From: Pampus argenteus
Taxonomy: Eukaryota > Chordata > Actinopteri > Scombriformes > Stromateidae
Length of the DNA: 64,000 bases
Assembly: GCA_036937835.1 (NCBI GenBank)
Contig: CM072869.1
Location: 6,794,001-6,858,000 of the forward strand
Direction: 5' to 3'
This document shows, one piece after another, positions 27,611 through 38,749 of the stretch. The translations under genes were made by a program, and so were the position numbers. Each line of letters begins with the position of its first letter. Within the stretch, counting starts at the first letter, position 1. Below the pieces are notes generated by a model, which worked only from the letters and a program-made list of their open reading frames with translations, had not been told where the DNA came from and did not search any database.

Positions 27611-30600
27611 AGTATGTGAACAATTTTATTCATTGTTGTCTATGTATACGCATGCAGTGGTTAACATAGTCAACTCAAAGTATTGCTATAAATACAGCCT
27701 CACTGAGATCTTATCATGTAGCTCTGTAAATGGAAATGTGTTCCTGCGCATGAACAGCGGCATCTGCCATAGGCTACAAGGAACTTCTCTCATGAGAGTA
27801 AAAATGTTGTCACAGTTATTAGTCTTTGGAGTCGTTTCTAAACACCACTATGGTAGCCTCTGTCTTCAGGGGAAACGGTGTGGTTTATTAATGTGTTTTT
27901 AATTGTTTTTGGACAACAACAGAGGTCTATGGCACAGAGGGATAAGATGCATCAGGATTTTGGATACACACACTATGCTTGTAAGTAGATCAGTTCATTG
28001 TTGGTTTGCCTCTGCTCATTTAGATTTGCTGACAATAAGAAAAAAAAGTATTAAATAGACCGTCTTATCCTTTAAAATTCCCATTGTCAGTGTTACGAGT
28101 ACCTGCTCAGTGATTTCATGCAACTTAATCCTCTACAGGATCATTGTCTTCTGCATGATGTGGCCGTATAAATTCAGAACAGCTGGCTCAGCAGTAGCAG
28201 TATGTCCCACATAGACACCACTACATCTGGCATGATGGGACCAATTACCACAACACAGCAGTTATGATATCAAAGATCAAAGCTGCCATCAATTCCTTAA
28301 GTGACATCGAGAAACACATGGTCCAAGACAATTACCAGTTTGTTGAATGCTTCTGAGATTAGGAGTAGGGGTACTATGAAGTAGATTGCACCATCATGTG
28401 TCAAGTGGATCTGTATGTCAATAAATATGGAACTCCCTGGATAATTCATGAGACAGAATTTGTAGTTTCTGCTGTTCAGGGAATCCTAAAGGTTATCAGC
28501 AAACATTCATAACAGAGGCAATGACTCTGTGTGTGTGTGTGTGTTGTGTGTGAGTGTGTGAAGCGCTGAAGAGGTAGATGAGCCACTGCTATCTGTTTGA
28601 CATTTCTGTCAGTACTGGTATTTGAACTGCTGGGTAGCTCTGACAAATGCCATAGCTGTCACAGGCTCGATTTTAATTACACCTGACTGGGTCTTTTAGG
28701 GGATCGGGGATGAACTTAATTAGCTAGCAAGCACTCAGGCTAGTTCTGGCATTGGTTGGTACAACCCACACAGCTTCTTCTTCTTCTGTGGCTTTTCATT
28801 GGCATTTTAATGGCCTCCATCTATACAGAGGGTGAGAATGAACAAATGAGGGGAGAGCAAGTGGCCTCAGGAGGGGGGTGGTGGCAGGAGTGTGTGCCTT
28901 TCATCATTACCAATGTGGATGTTAATGCTTGATCACTGTATAAATGGAGACATTTTTAAATGCTACAGACTAATAGAAATTGTGTACTGTATTGTATGAA
29001 AAGGAAAAACAACCAGTGAAATTAAAAGTGTTTTTAGCAACAAAAACATAGATGTAACATCGTCTACATATGAACAATTTCTACAGTCAGGAAAGACTTT
29101 GATATTTTATCAGTTTCTTAAAATGGAACAAGTTGGAAATACATAAGAGCCCAGTGCAGAACAGTCTTCAGGCAGTATCTCCAATTTCAGGTATAGAACA
29201 GCGACAACTTCAGATAATAACAGACACCAGAGTATTCCAGTAGCTCACTCCTGCATATGACAAAGTAATAGAAATGATTAAGTGGTTGGTCCGTTTTAAT
29301 GAACACAAAGCCTTCCGTGTGGAAGGTAATTTTAATTGAAATCTCCTTCTGTTTAATAACTTAACATATTCACAGAGGGGAGAAAGGAGTGAGTCACTCA
29401 TGGAGAGATATCTGAGGTGAATGTCTGTAATTCAGTTTCTCAAGCAGCTTCACAAGCCTGATCTTTACCCCCCAGAGTGTATTACTGTGTTGTTTTTGTT
29501 GCTGCTCTTTGCACCGGTTACTTTTTTTTTTTTATACGACACAATGTCCTAACACCCTCCACCTTTCTTCTTTTTTATCCGCTCACCCTCAGCTTTATCA
29601 CAAAAGACAAAAAAGAACAGTACAGATGGTTACTGTGGCTCACTTTCACATAGTTCACACCAATTAGTTCACAGAAGAGAAGCATTTTAAATCAATTTCT
29701 AAAGCTAAAAAGGAAAAAATACTTTTTTTTAATTAAACGTTTGTGTGCAGGAGGCTGTGTATCATGAGTTTTATGGTCACAGTTTACCCTTGTTCACCAG
29801 CTAAGTATTTTATAACAGATCAAGGTCCTGGCACTAACTGTAAAGTAGCAGCAGATTTCAGTTGATTTCAGTGAGTTAAAAAAAACAATAAAAAAGCATG
29901 AACCTGTGCAATGTTATACCAAAAAACAATAATTTATTATCATTTCTTTTGTAAAAGATCACCATTATCACATATGTTAACTGGCTACAAATTTGCCAAC
30001 TACGCATTACTCGAAAATTAGACCATCGGACATTGACTCAAAACAAAGACAGGGATCGGTTTTCAAATTTCAAATTTACAACATTTTAGTTAAAAACGAG
30101 GCATTTGGAATGAGTTTACTTTACATGTAGCTGAACTATAAAGTCTGATGATAAATGATAGCCCGTTAATTTTACTGTTTGTTTGTTTTTTTAATGATTA
30201 AATATGCTGTGTTTCTGAGTCCTGCTCAGTGGCAATCATCCTTACACTTAAGTTTAATGTGACTGCAAACATAATTCAGTAACGACTATACAATATCTAC
30301 TAATGTGTCCAGTTGGTAGAAACTCAGTGTATACAATGTATGAAAAGTGTTGAATAATACCTCTCTGCTGCACACAGATATACAAAGATAGTTTGCGTGA
30401 GAAATCAAGTCGCCAAACTACATGATCTACATGAACTATGTATCATTGAGTCAGTTCTTCACTGTTAAGGCTATGCTGAGTAAAAGTGTATGTGGAGAAT
30501 AAAAAATATGTAAAAAATACTGTTATGTAAAAGCTATGAGCAGGTCCATCTGTTGTTGAATAAAATATGTAGAACAAATCTCTAAATATTAATTAAAAAT

Positions 30601-30700
30601 AATTACTAATGCAAAATCATTTTAACCAAAAGCTGCAAAAACAGACAAACAATGCTGCCACCATTTAAAAAACAAAAACAAAGAAAACAAAAAAACATGT
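27611..30700. other. Intergenic, no gene recognised
   Basis: This stretch holds a TG microsatellite (28528-28560), a T run at about 29522-29533 and otherwise plain AT-rich sequence. The distal part may belong to longer pdzrn4 3' UTR forms, since TTTATT (AATAAA on the - strand) occurs at 29933-29938. Confidence 0.45.
28528..28560. repeat. (TG)n microsatellite, interrupted
   Basis: TG dinucleotide run with two small interruptions (TGTTGTG and TGAGTG). Confidence 0.9.
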
Positions 30701-30749
30701 GAAGCTGCAGCACTGGCAGTCAGTCAAAACTTTTTTGGACACAAAGTTG

Positions 30750-31836
30750 TTTATTGTCTTGCCAGTGAAGCAGTTCACAAATTACAGAAACAACATATAA
30801 AAAGGAAGAATTTCACTGTAAAATGAGGTATCCAACTTTTGAAAGATGAGTTTAGTTTAGTATCAGAAAAATTATTAGATGATCAAAAACTTTTGTTTAT
30901 AAGATATTAACAATTTACAATGTTAAGCGATTCAAAATCCTCCTTGCTTCAATTGGGAGACATGGAATACCTTTTATTACAGTATTTAATATATTAGTAG
31001 TAACAATAGGGTAAGAATTTTGTGAAATACATGAAAATGTATATAATTGCATTACCAAAAAATTTGTTGTTGGCATAAAACATTTTAAGTACAAAACTGC
31101 AAAGTAATAATTCATTTCAAATTCATGATGTTTTATGGATTCTCGCCGGAGTAAGTCATCTTTTTTTTTTATAAGGAGCGTGTTATACAGTACTTTGATT
31201 GGAATGTGATTATATTCATTTACCTTTAAAGCTGAAATCTGCAACTTATTTTTTCAATTTTATTTTTACTTTAAATATCATTTTTGTCTGTGTATTGATA
31301 ACTGGATCTTTGAGTTGAATTATTTTTAGTTCAAAATGTCGTTTCAAATACCTCTTAACGTACAGAGGCTTACAGATTTCAGCCTTAAAGGATAAGTAGA
31401 GTTGTTAATTGAAGACACGTTAAACAGTATGTGAAAGGCATTATATACCCACTGAATCACTGTGATCTGCATTTGGCAAGTATATACACAAAACATAATA
31501 CAAGAGAAAATATTTAACCTTTTTTTTTAAGGAGCTCCTACTTTCTTGAGTCATATGGTTACAACATAAATACCGAGATAATGATTGAAAAGAGAAACAT
31601 ATACAGAGCAACGTAATAAAAATAATTCCATAGAAAAAAGTTTCTTTCCCGCTGAGTGATTGATGTGAAAAAAACAACATGAAGAAAATGTTCATGACAC
31701 CACTGATAAATTCTTTACAAAATGCTTTTTGGGTTACAAAGTGTGAAAAATACTCCTATTGTCCTCATAAAAACGCCACATTGAACGAGGCAATTATATT
31801 ATACCACATGGGGTAGAATGTGTTTGTTTTTTGTTT
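30750..31836 (-). other. pdzrn4: Probable pdzrn4 3' UTR
   Basis: This AT-rich, non-coding stretch directly follows the pdzrn4 stop codon on the - strand. AATAAA signals on that strand lie at 31259-31264 and 30750-30755. The second is followed by a GT-containing downstream stretch. Either or both could be used, and signals still further out cannot be excluded. The 109-codon open frame in it (30915-31244, -) has no recognisable content. Confidence 0.45.
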
Positions 31837-33312
31837 TTATACAGTAGTGACTGATAAGAAGGCGTTGTGAACCTTGGCTCCCTCGGGAGCCTTAGTACCG
31901 TGGGTCATCAGCTCCTGGATGGTCATCCAGTTGTCCAGGATCTTCTTGTTGCGTTTCTTCATCATCTTTTTGTGGCTGAGCTCAATAATGCTGACCTCCT
32001 TGCGACCCTCGCTGCTGCTCTGAGGGTTCTCCTTCAAGCTTTCCAGCCGACTGCGCTGCATGAACTCTCGTCTTTTTCTCTGTTCTTTTGCCCTGACCAG
32101 GTGCTGCTTTCTTTCCTCTTTGCTCCAGTATCTCCCCATCTTCATTTCGCTCATTGCATCATCATCCGTGGTCATTCCCCCACTGCGCTCTTCTTTAATC
32201 TTTAGTGCTCGCTCCCTCAGTATCTTGTCTCTCACAGGCCTCTTGGTGATGTAGCGTGTGCCGTCACTGCGGATTTTGACCTTCCACTCCATCTTGGGCT
32301 CATCTATGGGCCCCTGAGGCTCTTTGCAGACACTGAGCAGACTGAGCTGGCTCTGGGCATACTCAACAGCTGAACGCTGCTGGATCAACTGCATGTAGCT
32401 CTGGTAGTGGCGAGCATGAGCTGGGATGTTGACCTGCCGCTGCTGGGAACTGTGAGATGGAGAGAAGTAAGGAATCTTGGAAGCACATGGCTTTAATTTC
32501 CCCCTCTTCTTGTCCTCCTCAGCCTGAGGTGTCTGGTCCGACTCAGAAGGATTGCTGTGGTCAGGACTGCTGCTCTTGCCCAGGATTGGAGCACGGCATC
32601 CTGGGATGGGGCTCGGGCTAAGTGAGTGGCCAGTGGCAAGACCACTGCAGAGGTTCCTCTGGTTGGTGAGACTAACCATCCTCTGGAGCGAGTGCTCCGG
32701 GGAGCGATCCATTGCCAGGGGGGTGCTCCGTGAGCTCTCTGCCGTGTTATAGGCACTGGAGCTGTCCTTGTCCGATTTTTCCAGCCTCTCATTAATGTCT
32801 GCTAGCTTACTCCTTGTTGGCTCGCCCCGATGGAGGCTTTGGTTTTTGGTGGAGGGAGCAGAGCGGCCTGTGGAAGGAGACTGCTGGCCCTTACGAAGCT
32901 TGTGGGCCTGCATGATGTTCTGACATTCAAGCTCGATGCTGCGCAGTTCCTCGTTGAGCATACGTAGCTCGTGCTGCACGCCACCCTGCTCCCCCATGCT
33001 GCACTCAATGGTGCTGCGGTGGCTATAGAACAGGTCGTACTCACCGCTGTTTCGAATCTGACACTTCAGCTCCAAGAGCTGCTGGAAACGATCACCCTCC
33101 GTCTCCTCATCATCCTCATCCTCTTTGTCGTCTAACCGCGTGGAGCCAGTGATACGGTGTGTGTCCCGATTGTCTCTCAGGCACTGGGACAGACGTCTCT
33201 GGATGTGTGCCAGGACATTATGCTCTGAGCTTTCCATTCTGTCTTTTATACGCAGTACACTGTCCTTATAATGCGGGAGTGTGGAGCAGGTAGGCTTGTC
33301 ATCTTCTTCTTT
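31837..33312 (-). CDS. pdzrn4: PDZRN4 terminal coding exon (C-terminal 491 residues)
   Basis: The exon begins after a - strand acceptor (TTTTTATTCATTTCAG) and reads in phase 0 as KEEDDKPTCS to a TAA at 31837-31839. In exon residues: an acidic patch at 61-74; a conserved helical block RFQQLLELKCQIRNSGEYDL at 75-94; a coiled-coil helix NEELRSIELECQNIMQAHKL at 120-139; a serine-rich motif EKSDKDSSSAYNTAES at 178-193; IPAHARHYQSYMQLIQQ at 296-312; and MEWKVKIRSDGTRYITKRPV at 341-360. A basic region follows at 391-460, then WMTIQELMTHG, and the protein ends VHNAFLSVTTV. The final TTV is a class I PDZ ligand. The STIEC...GEQ.GV..EL region and the VHNAFLSVTTV end match PDZRN4 better than PDZRN3 as I recall them. 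PDZRN proteins are cytoplasmic/membrane-associated LNX-family ubiquitin-ligase scaffolds. The segment before the first helix is shorter and more divergent than in the human protein. Confidence 0.95.
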   Translation of the reverse strand, partial: KEEDDKPTCSTLPHYKDSVLRIKDRMESSEHNVLAHIQRRLSQCLRDNRDTHRITGSTRLDDKEDEDDEETEGDRFQQLLELKCQIRNSGEYDLFYSHRSTIECSMGEQGGVQHELRMLNEELRSIELECQNIMQAHKLRKGQQSPSTGRSAPSTKNQSLHRGEPTRSKLADINERLEKSDKDSSSAYNTAESSRSTPLAMDRSPEHSLQRMVSLTNQRNLCSGLATGHSLSPSPIPGCRAPILGKSSSPDHSNPSESDQTPQAEEDKKRGKLKPCASKIPYFSPSHSSQQRQVNIPAHARHYQSYMQLIQQRSAVEYAQSQLSLLSVCKEPQGPIDEPKMEWKVKIRSDGTRYITKRPVRDKILRERALKIKEERSGGMTTDDDAMSEMKMGRYWSKEERKQHLVRAKEQRKRREFMQRSRLESLKENPQSSSEGRKEVSIIELSHKKMMKKRNKKILDNWMTIQELMTHGTKAPEGAKVHNAFLSVTTV

Positions 33313-34101
33313 CTGAAATGAATAAAAACAAAACCCAACCTGAAATTGCATTGCATGACTCGCAGAAAAACATGGACAACAAGGAAATGATGCACTCTAG
33401 TTTAGATGCCTTATTGGTGAAATGAGGACAAAATATAACAAAAAATAATCACTAGAAGTATTTAAGAGTTCAAGAAGTGCAAACCTATTCTGCATTCTCC
33501 TGAAGGATTACATATGTTGTTGTGTATACAGCTCTGTTACTTCAGGGATTGTTTCTTCTCTAAGCCAAGTCTTTGAAGTCACATTCATATGGAGTTTTGT
33601 GGTATGCTAACTTCCCAACAAAACAGAATTTTAAATTATGATTACTAATATTTGGAATTTAAATGGTTCATCGGTCCCTTTCCATAAATATTCATAATTA
33701 TTATTTGGTATTCATATTTCAGTTTTGCAAAAAAGCAAAAAAAAAAAAAAAAAAAAAAGTCAATGAAGAATTCGATTTCATCTCTGCTACTGGCTGGATC
33801 TCAAGGAAAAGGTTAATATTGACTGTGAATAATAACCTAATAGAGTCAAAGCAATGTCAGTCTGATGGTATGGTGTTACGGTGTTATGGTGTGCAGTAAG
33901 GGGGGGAAGGTTAACTTTAATCTATTGCTTTTGACTCATACACTCTGGGGATAGTTTTTGTAGTTTTATTCTTATTTAACAAAGCAAATAAAAAAAAAAC
34001 AAATGGGCCTTTCAGAATTTCTAAAAATCAGAAATCACAAAGCTTTGTCACCAACCTGACTAATCTGGTTACACCAAGCATATGTTTTACTGCTGTCTGA
34101 C
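33313..34101 (-). other. pdzrn4: pdzrn4 intron
   Basis: This short phase 0 intron is bounded by CAG|GTCAGA and TTTCAG|AAA on the - strand. It contains a run of 22 A on the + strand at 33737-33758. Nothing else is recognisable in it. Confidence 0.85.
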
Positions 34102-34230
34102 CTGTTCGTTCTCCTGCTCCTCCTGAAGGGCAGCCAATTCCATCTCCTCTCTCTGCTGTTCCTCCAACATTTCCATCTTCAGCTGCTCCAGGAACTCACT
34201 GTGCTCATCATCTAGCCAGGCCTCTTCCAG
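34102..34230 (-). CDS. pdzrn4: PDZRN4 coding exon, glutamate-rich linker after PDZ2
   Basis: This 129-nt exon (43 codons, phase 0 at both ends) lies between an acceptor ending CTCTAG and a donor CAG|GTCAGA on the - strand. It encodes LEEAWLDDEHSEFLEQLKME, then MLEEQQREEMELAALQEEQENEQ. This is the conserved LxExWLDD...EFLEQL...MLEEQ segment that follows PDZ2 in PDZRN3 and PDZRN4. Its long acidic helix probably forms a coiled coil. It joins in frame to the terminal exon (ENEQ|KEEDD). Confidence 0.95.
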
Positions 34231-34861
34231 CTAGAGACGAATGAAGGAAGGCATATGGAGAGAGAATGGGGGAGAGCGAAAGTGGCAAATGTTATTCGTC
34301 AAGGCCTAAAAGCTTAGAGAACCTGCAAGCATCAGTGTGATATGGTATTTGACTACTGACTACTCCTCATCTTTAAAACATACATTCTAATCTTAAAATG
34401 AAGTCAATACAGTTTAATGGTCATAGGAATGTCACCTTTTGACCTGTTAGCTCCACTCCATCCATCATCTGTTTGTCTGCTCCGTGTGAACCAAATGGGA
34501 TTCATATCTGAAGACTGAACTGTCTGGCTCATCTGCACTGCGGCAGTCCTTTTGCTTATTCGCCATCGGCCTGGGGCCTGAACTCACTCCATATTAGCAT
34601 GCCATTAGCTTTTATGGCTTAACATTGGAAGTCAATTACAGTGGCGCTACATAAAACTGAAACATGATGAGGTGTCTTAGTGGTGGCTTCTACTCGGAGT
34701 GGTTGTGGCAGTGGGGAGGGGGATTTGATATGGTTGACTCTGTGGAAATATTCTGTAAATGGCATACCTTCAGGACTGTAATTTGTTAATTCTGTGCCTC
34801 TTTTTACCCAGTAGGTGTTTAAGTCAGTGGCTGAAAAATACAGTGTGAGGTCATTTCTAAC
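34231..34861 (-). other. pdzrn4: pdzrn4 intron
   Basis: This phase 0 intron is bounded by CAG|GTTAGA and CTCTAG|CTG on the - strand. No repeat or embedded gene was recognised. Confidence 0.85.
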
Positions 34862-34963
34862 CTGCATTTCAGGTCTGGCAACCAGCAGTATGATGTTCCT
34901 GCACTCTTCATTGGAGAGCGCAGCCATTGCTTCCTCTCTGTCCTGCACATCCTGGCCATTAAT
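34862..34963 (-). CDS. pdzrn4: PDZRN4 coding exon, C-terminal part of PDZ2
   Basis: This 102-nt exon (34 codons, phase 0) has an acceptor CATCTTCAG and a donor CAG|GTTAGA on the - strand. It encodes INGQDVQDREEAMAALSNEE, then CRNIILLVARPEMQ. This is the second half of a PDZ fold: the strand after GDRILQ, the helix bearing the ligand-contacting region, and the last beta strand (IILLVARPE). It joins the next exon as RPEMQ|LEEAW, which matches the family. Confidence 0.95.
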
Positions 34964-36301
34964 CTGAAGATGACATACAAATACGATTACCATCCTCAAT
35001 AGTAAGTCGGACTCAAGCAAGCAAACATGTATATACACACAAACATTTGAACACAGGCCCACACACACACACTGAGGCAGGTTTTATTCATACAAAAGCC
35101 TTTTAAAGAAAAGAAGCACCACAACCAAAGTGGCACTGCAATAAATGCCTTCTTTTCCTGAGCAAATTGTAAACACCGTGCTGCTCTCTAATATGAAGCA
35201 GGACCCAGGAGTGATTATGAATAGGACGATGGCTGTGGGTACGACGGAACCGTTGTGTTCACCAAAGTATCCGGCAGCGTCTATACATCTAGCTGTACAA
35301 TTAACTGGCCACTGACAAGGGGCGTCCATCTTTTTGCAGGCAGAGTAATGGCCCTGTCACTGGTGGATAATAGTGCTAGTACTAGACTGCCTCTCTCACA
35401 CACACACACATACATACACACACACACTCTTGGCTCAAATCAGTCACACAGCACATGGTACACCAACACCAACAGACAATTAGACCAATGGTGCTTTTGC
35501 ATCCACACCCCTAATGTAATAATAGCTTTCACAGATTATATACTTCTCCCTTGACTTAATTCCATGAATATTTCTGATATATATATATTTTTTTACTTTT
35601 TTTCATAAACCTTTACATCTTCCGCCAGTCATAGCTCCCAGTCATTAGGATGGCCCAAGAAAATTTCACGACCTATTTGTTCCATTTAAAATGACCTCTC
35701 CATGTACACCTCTGTCACCCTTAAAGCTTTACTAATTAACATTGTTAACCATTCAGATAATCAGCTAACTCTAACAGAGCTAAAAGATATCGGACACAGA
35801 AGGTGTACCATATATAGCGTCTACATGTGTAATATAGAAGCTCTGACACATCCACACAAAAAAAAACAATAATTACCAACATTAACGCATAGAGGCAACA
35901 CCATCGAGCCTCAAGCACTTCTCCTCTTCGGTAGCAGAATTCCTCTAGAATTAGGCCTGAAGATGAGGCTAGAGGCTAATAACATCCGTAGCCTCTAAGC
36001 CATCTAAACCACAACAGGCAACGAGCTGTAACACACATTTCACTCTTAAAAACTCCTGTTGCTGCTGCTGAGTCGGTAACTGAAACAGCCAGGGAGGCAT
36101 TTCTCCCCCGCTAACAGTCACAGCAGGGGTGAGTTCTCCACTTTAATGTACTGCCATTAAAAATGAATGTGCTCTCACGATGGGAGACAATGGTTGAGCA
36201 TGACAAAATAAAAGTGTTTTTTTTTTTTTTTTTTACATTGAATCTAATGAGAGCTGGTATAGAGGGGACCAGTGAGAGAGAGAGAGAGCGCCTTACTGCA
36301 C
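34964..36301 (-). other. pdzrn4: pdzrn4 intron
   Basis: This phase 0 intron contains CA-rich tracts at 35058-35072 and 35398-35427, a GA run at 36274-36288 and an 18-T run at 36217-36234. No coding content was recognised. The GA run sits about 14 bp from the donor of the adjacent exon. Confidence 0.85.
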
Positions 36302-36364
36302 CTGTAAAATGCGATCCCCCTCTCGGATGCGTCCGTCTTTGGCAGCGATGCTGTTCGGACTGAT
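36302..36364 (-). CDS. pdzrn4: PDZRN4 coding exon, central PDZ2
   Basis: This 63-nt exon (21 codons, phase 0) has an acceptor TTTACAG and a donor CAG|GTGCAG on the - strand. It encodes ISPNSIAAKDGRIREGDRIL plus Q. DGRIREGDRIL is the classic PDZ segment leading into the ligand-binding helix. The peptide is nearly identical to the same small exon in vertebrate PDZRN proteins and was too short to appear as an isolated open frame. Confidence 0.95.
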
Positions 36365-37174
36365 CTGTAAAGGTAGGAAACAGCGTTGTAACTCTGAAAT
36401 AGATTCAAGGACTGCCTGAAAATGTTTGAACTCATAATGAAGACATCAGCCAACTAGACATGTCTAGACTGTTATTAACAATGTGAGAAACACACACAAT
36501 GGGTGTGCTGCCATGGGAATGCCATTGAAATCAAATGGGGTTTTTTTTTTTCTTTTCTGGTCAGTTTTTTCAAAGCCAGTTTACCCTCCTTTTTTGGAAG
36601 CTGAACAAAAGCCACAACAAACAGAGTTATCACCATTATCACTCAAGTTCTCAGGTGTACCTGCCTCACTTATTACATTGTGGCAGGTTGATAGAGCACA
36701 AGCCGCCGCATATAGCATCTACAGCTTGTAACTCAACCCCAGCACATGATGCACCTGCTCCGCCTGTAACTAATGCTAGTGAACAAGGGGGCAGGACACT
36801 CTTTCATCAGCCAATCAATTGGTGTCTGGGGCCATTCGTTTCACTCGCTCCTATCAGGGGGGGGTTATCTCTGGAGATGGTGAGGTGCTGTGGCACTCCA
36901 TCTTCATGATGGTCCACTCCTACACAGAGGACCACTCATTAAACTGGGAGGGAGGTCACCAGACAGGAATGGGGGTAGGACTGGGTGGAACAGAGGAAAC
37001 GGAGAGCAATATTTCTGCAGTTGAGGTGTGAACGCCCAAACCTTGAGTCATCTACAACTGTCAGAAACTAAAACACTAGGAAATGAAGCATTAATAGAAG
37101 ATGTTTAAGGAGGTAAAATGACTTTGCCACACAAGAAGGTTTTAGTTGTGACTGTCATCTTCTGTCTTTTTTTT

Positions 37175-37340
37175 GTTCGGAGTTTGCTTATGTTTCCTCC
37201 CTTTTTTCCCCCCACAGTTCAAAGACGTTATATGGACTGAAAACTGTAAATAAATGTGTTTGTGCTGGCCCTACAATAGACCAGCAACCTGAGGTGGATG
37301 CTGGGATATATGTACTCCAGCCCCTGTGACCCTAAGTAGT
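37175..37340 (+). repeat. SINE-like dispersed repeat, degenerate
   Basis: In order, the segment shows CGGAGTTTGC.TATGTTTCCTCC, CCCACAGTTCAAAGACGTTA, GGCCCTACAATAGACCAGCAACCTG, GGATGCTGGGATA, CTCCAGCCCCTGTGACCCTAA. This order of blocks (cytosine-rich cluster, CCACAGTCCAAAGACATGCA, GATGGACTGGCGACCTG, CTGGGATAGGCTCCAGC, CGACCCT) is typical of a very common non-coding fish interspersed repeat. The copy is old and internally shortened. It lies antisense within a pdzrn4 intron. Confidence 0.6.
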
Positions 37341-37618
37341 AGTAGGGTGAACTGAGTATGTGTACTGATGTTGATGTACTCCTGAATTATCTAACCACTG
37401 TACTGTTAGACACTATGGATACAAAGGCAAATAAACACAATATGGCCATTCAACAATAGCTATGAAGTTGGCAAATTTGGCTTGTTTTAAAATGACCTTG
37501 TATTGTTCTTCAGTCTGTGCAAGATGTAAGAGAGGATGTAAAATCTCCTCTAACACATCCCCGTGAACAATGACATTCAGCCGCTTCATCTAAATGCAGC
37601 ACATTCCTCTCAGTCCTA

Positions 37619-37643
37619 TTTTTTTTTTTTTTTTTTTTTTTTT
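37619..37643. repeat. Poly-T run (25 nt)
   Basis: An uninterrupted T run in a pdzrn4 intron. It reads as poly-A on the transcribed strand, and no retroelement body was recognised next to it. Confidence 0.95.
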
Positions 37644-38421
37644 GTAGAGCAGCGCTTAACACTTAAGGATGCCAGGAACCACAGACCATTGATTTATATT
37701 CCACTCAGCAAACACATCGAATTGTCCGAGTCAACTTCAAACGAATGTGAGAGAAAGTTGAGCAGAATGGAGAACAGTATTTATTATGCTTCCAACAAGT
37801 TGATGTCAGCAGTACTGAAAGGACTGAGGGTAAACAACTCAGACAACACCTGAAAACATTTATTTAGTTTTGTTGTTTTTTTCTGTCATTTTTTGTTGGC
37901 GACTATAATTCTGCAGTTAAAACTCTGCCAAAATGTTCAATAATGTGATTTGTTGTTGATAAAATAGTTGGAAGATTATCAAATGTCACTATTGATTTAG
38001 TCTTGGAAATCAATTGTTTAAGCAATTTAACTGTGGCACTATGATTAGCGCTTTCAACAGCGTATGATATGCAAATGTAACATTAAGAATCTGTAGAATA
38101 TGCATATATCTTTTCTCTCAAGCGTATTAATATTTTCATTTTTCAAACAGCTAGCAGCCCTAACTCTGGTGGTTGGCAAAGAAAATAGAGGATACATTTT
38201 TTTCTTTCTTTCTTTTTTATTTTGCGGTATCTCCAGGAGCAAGGCACAGTGCGGAAAGATAAAAGAGAGGATTCAGTGTTTAGAGAGTTCCCATCACAAA
38301 AAACGTGAAGTATGAAAAATTAATCCCAGCTCGTGGCTAAGCAAGTTACAAGATGCAACACTCGCAAGTCTTGTATGAAGGATAGGATATCACCTCGGGA
38401 TAAGTCAGCATATCTACTCAC

Positions 38422-38520
38422 CTCACTGACATAGATGGCCACATCCTCTTCCTCATCTGTCCTGTAGCACAGAGTTAGCCCCAGCTTCTCTTGGCTGCTG
38501 AGTCGACACAATTGCACTTC
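38422..38520 (-). CDS. pdzrn4: PDZRN4 coding exon, N-terminal part of PDZ2
   Basis: This 99-nt exon (33 codons, phase 0) has an acceptor CTGCATAG and a strong donor GAG|GTGAGT on the - strand. It encodes EVQLCRLSSQEKLGLTLCYR, then TDEEEDVAIYVSE. EKLGLTLCYR contains the carboxylate-binding loop, in the GLGL position, of PDZ2, and VAIYVSE is the following beta strand. It joins the next exon as YVSE|ISPNSIAAKDGR. PDZ2 is thus split over three small exons, all in phase 0. Confidence 0.95.
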
Positions 38521-38687
38521 CTATGCAGATCGGAGGGAAAACAGAGAAAATGTATTTTAACAATGTGCAATCGGTCATAGGAGCACAGAATGGGCGGACG
38601 CCTGGACAAACATTTCACCACACGGTCAATTTAGTAGCTGTTAAGGAGCTTTCAATCATATTACACAATCTTCCTCAGAAGATGAAG

Positions 38688-38749
38688 TAGGGCTACAATT
38701 AATGATTATTTTCATTGTTAATTAATCTGCAGATTATTTTCTCGATTAG
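38688..38749 (+). mobile_element. hAT-type MITE, 5' fragment
   Basis: TAGGGCTACAATTAATGATT, then ATTTTCATTG and a TTAATCTGCAGATTATTTTC block, matches the terminal region of the full copy at 59680-59920 (read on the opposite strand). The rest of the element was not found downstream, so this copy is truncated or too diverged to follow. Confidence 0.65.

Larger units (their letters stand above)
36365..38421 (-). other. pdzrn4: pdzrn4 intron
   Basis: This phase 0 intron holds a SINE-like repeat (37175-37340) and a 25-T run (37619-37643). Several short open frames have no splice support. No other feature was recognised. Confidence 0.85.

Noticed and set aside
30915..31244. 109-codon open frame on the - strand
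   Set aside because: It lies in the probable pdzrn4 3' UTR, is AT-rich and shows no conserved content.
31867..33044. Several open frames of 64-112 codons on both strands inside the terminal pdzrn4 exon
   Set aside because: They are alternative-frame shadows of the long conserved pdzrn4 coding exon.
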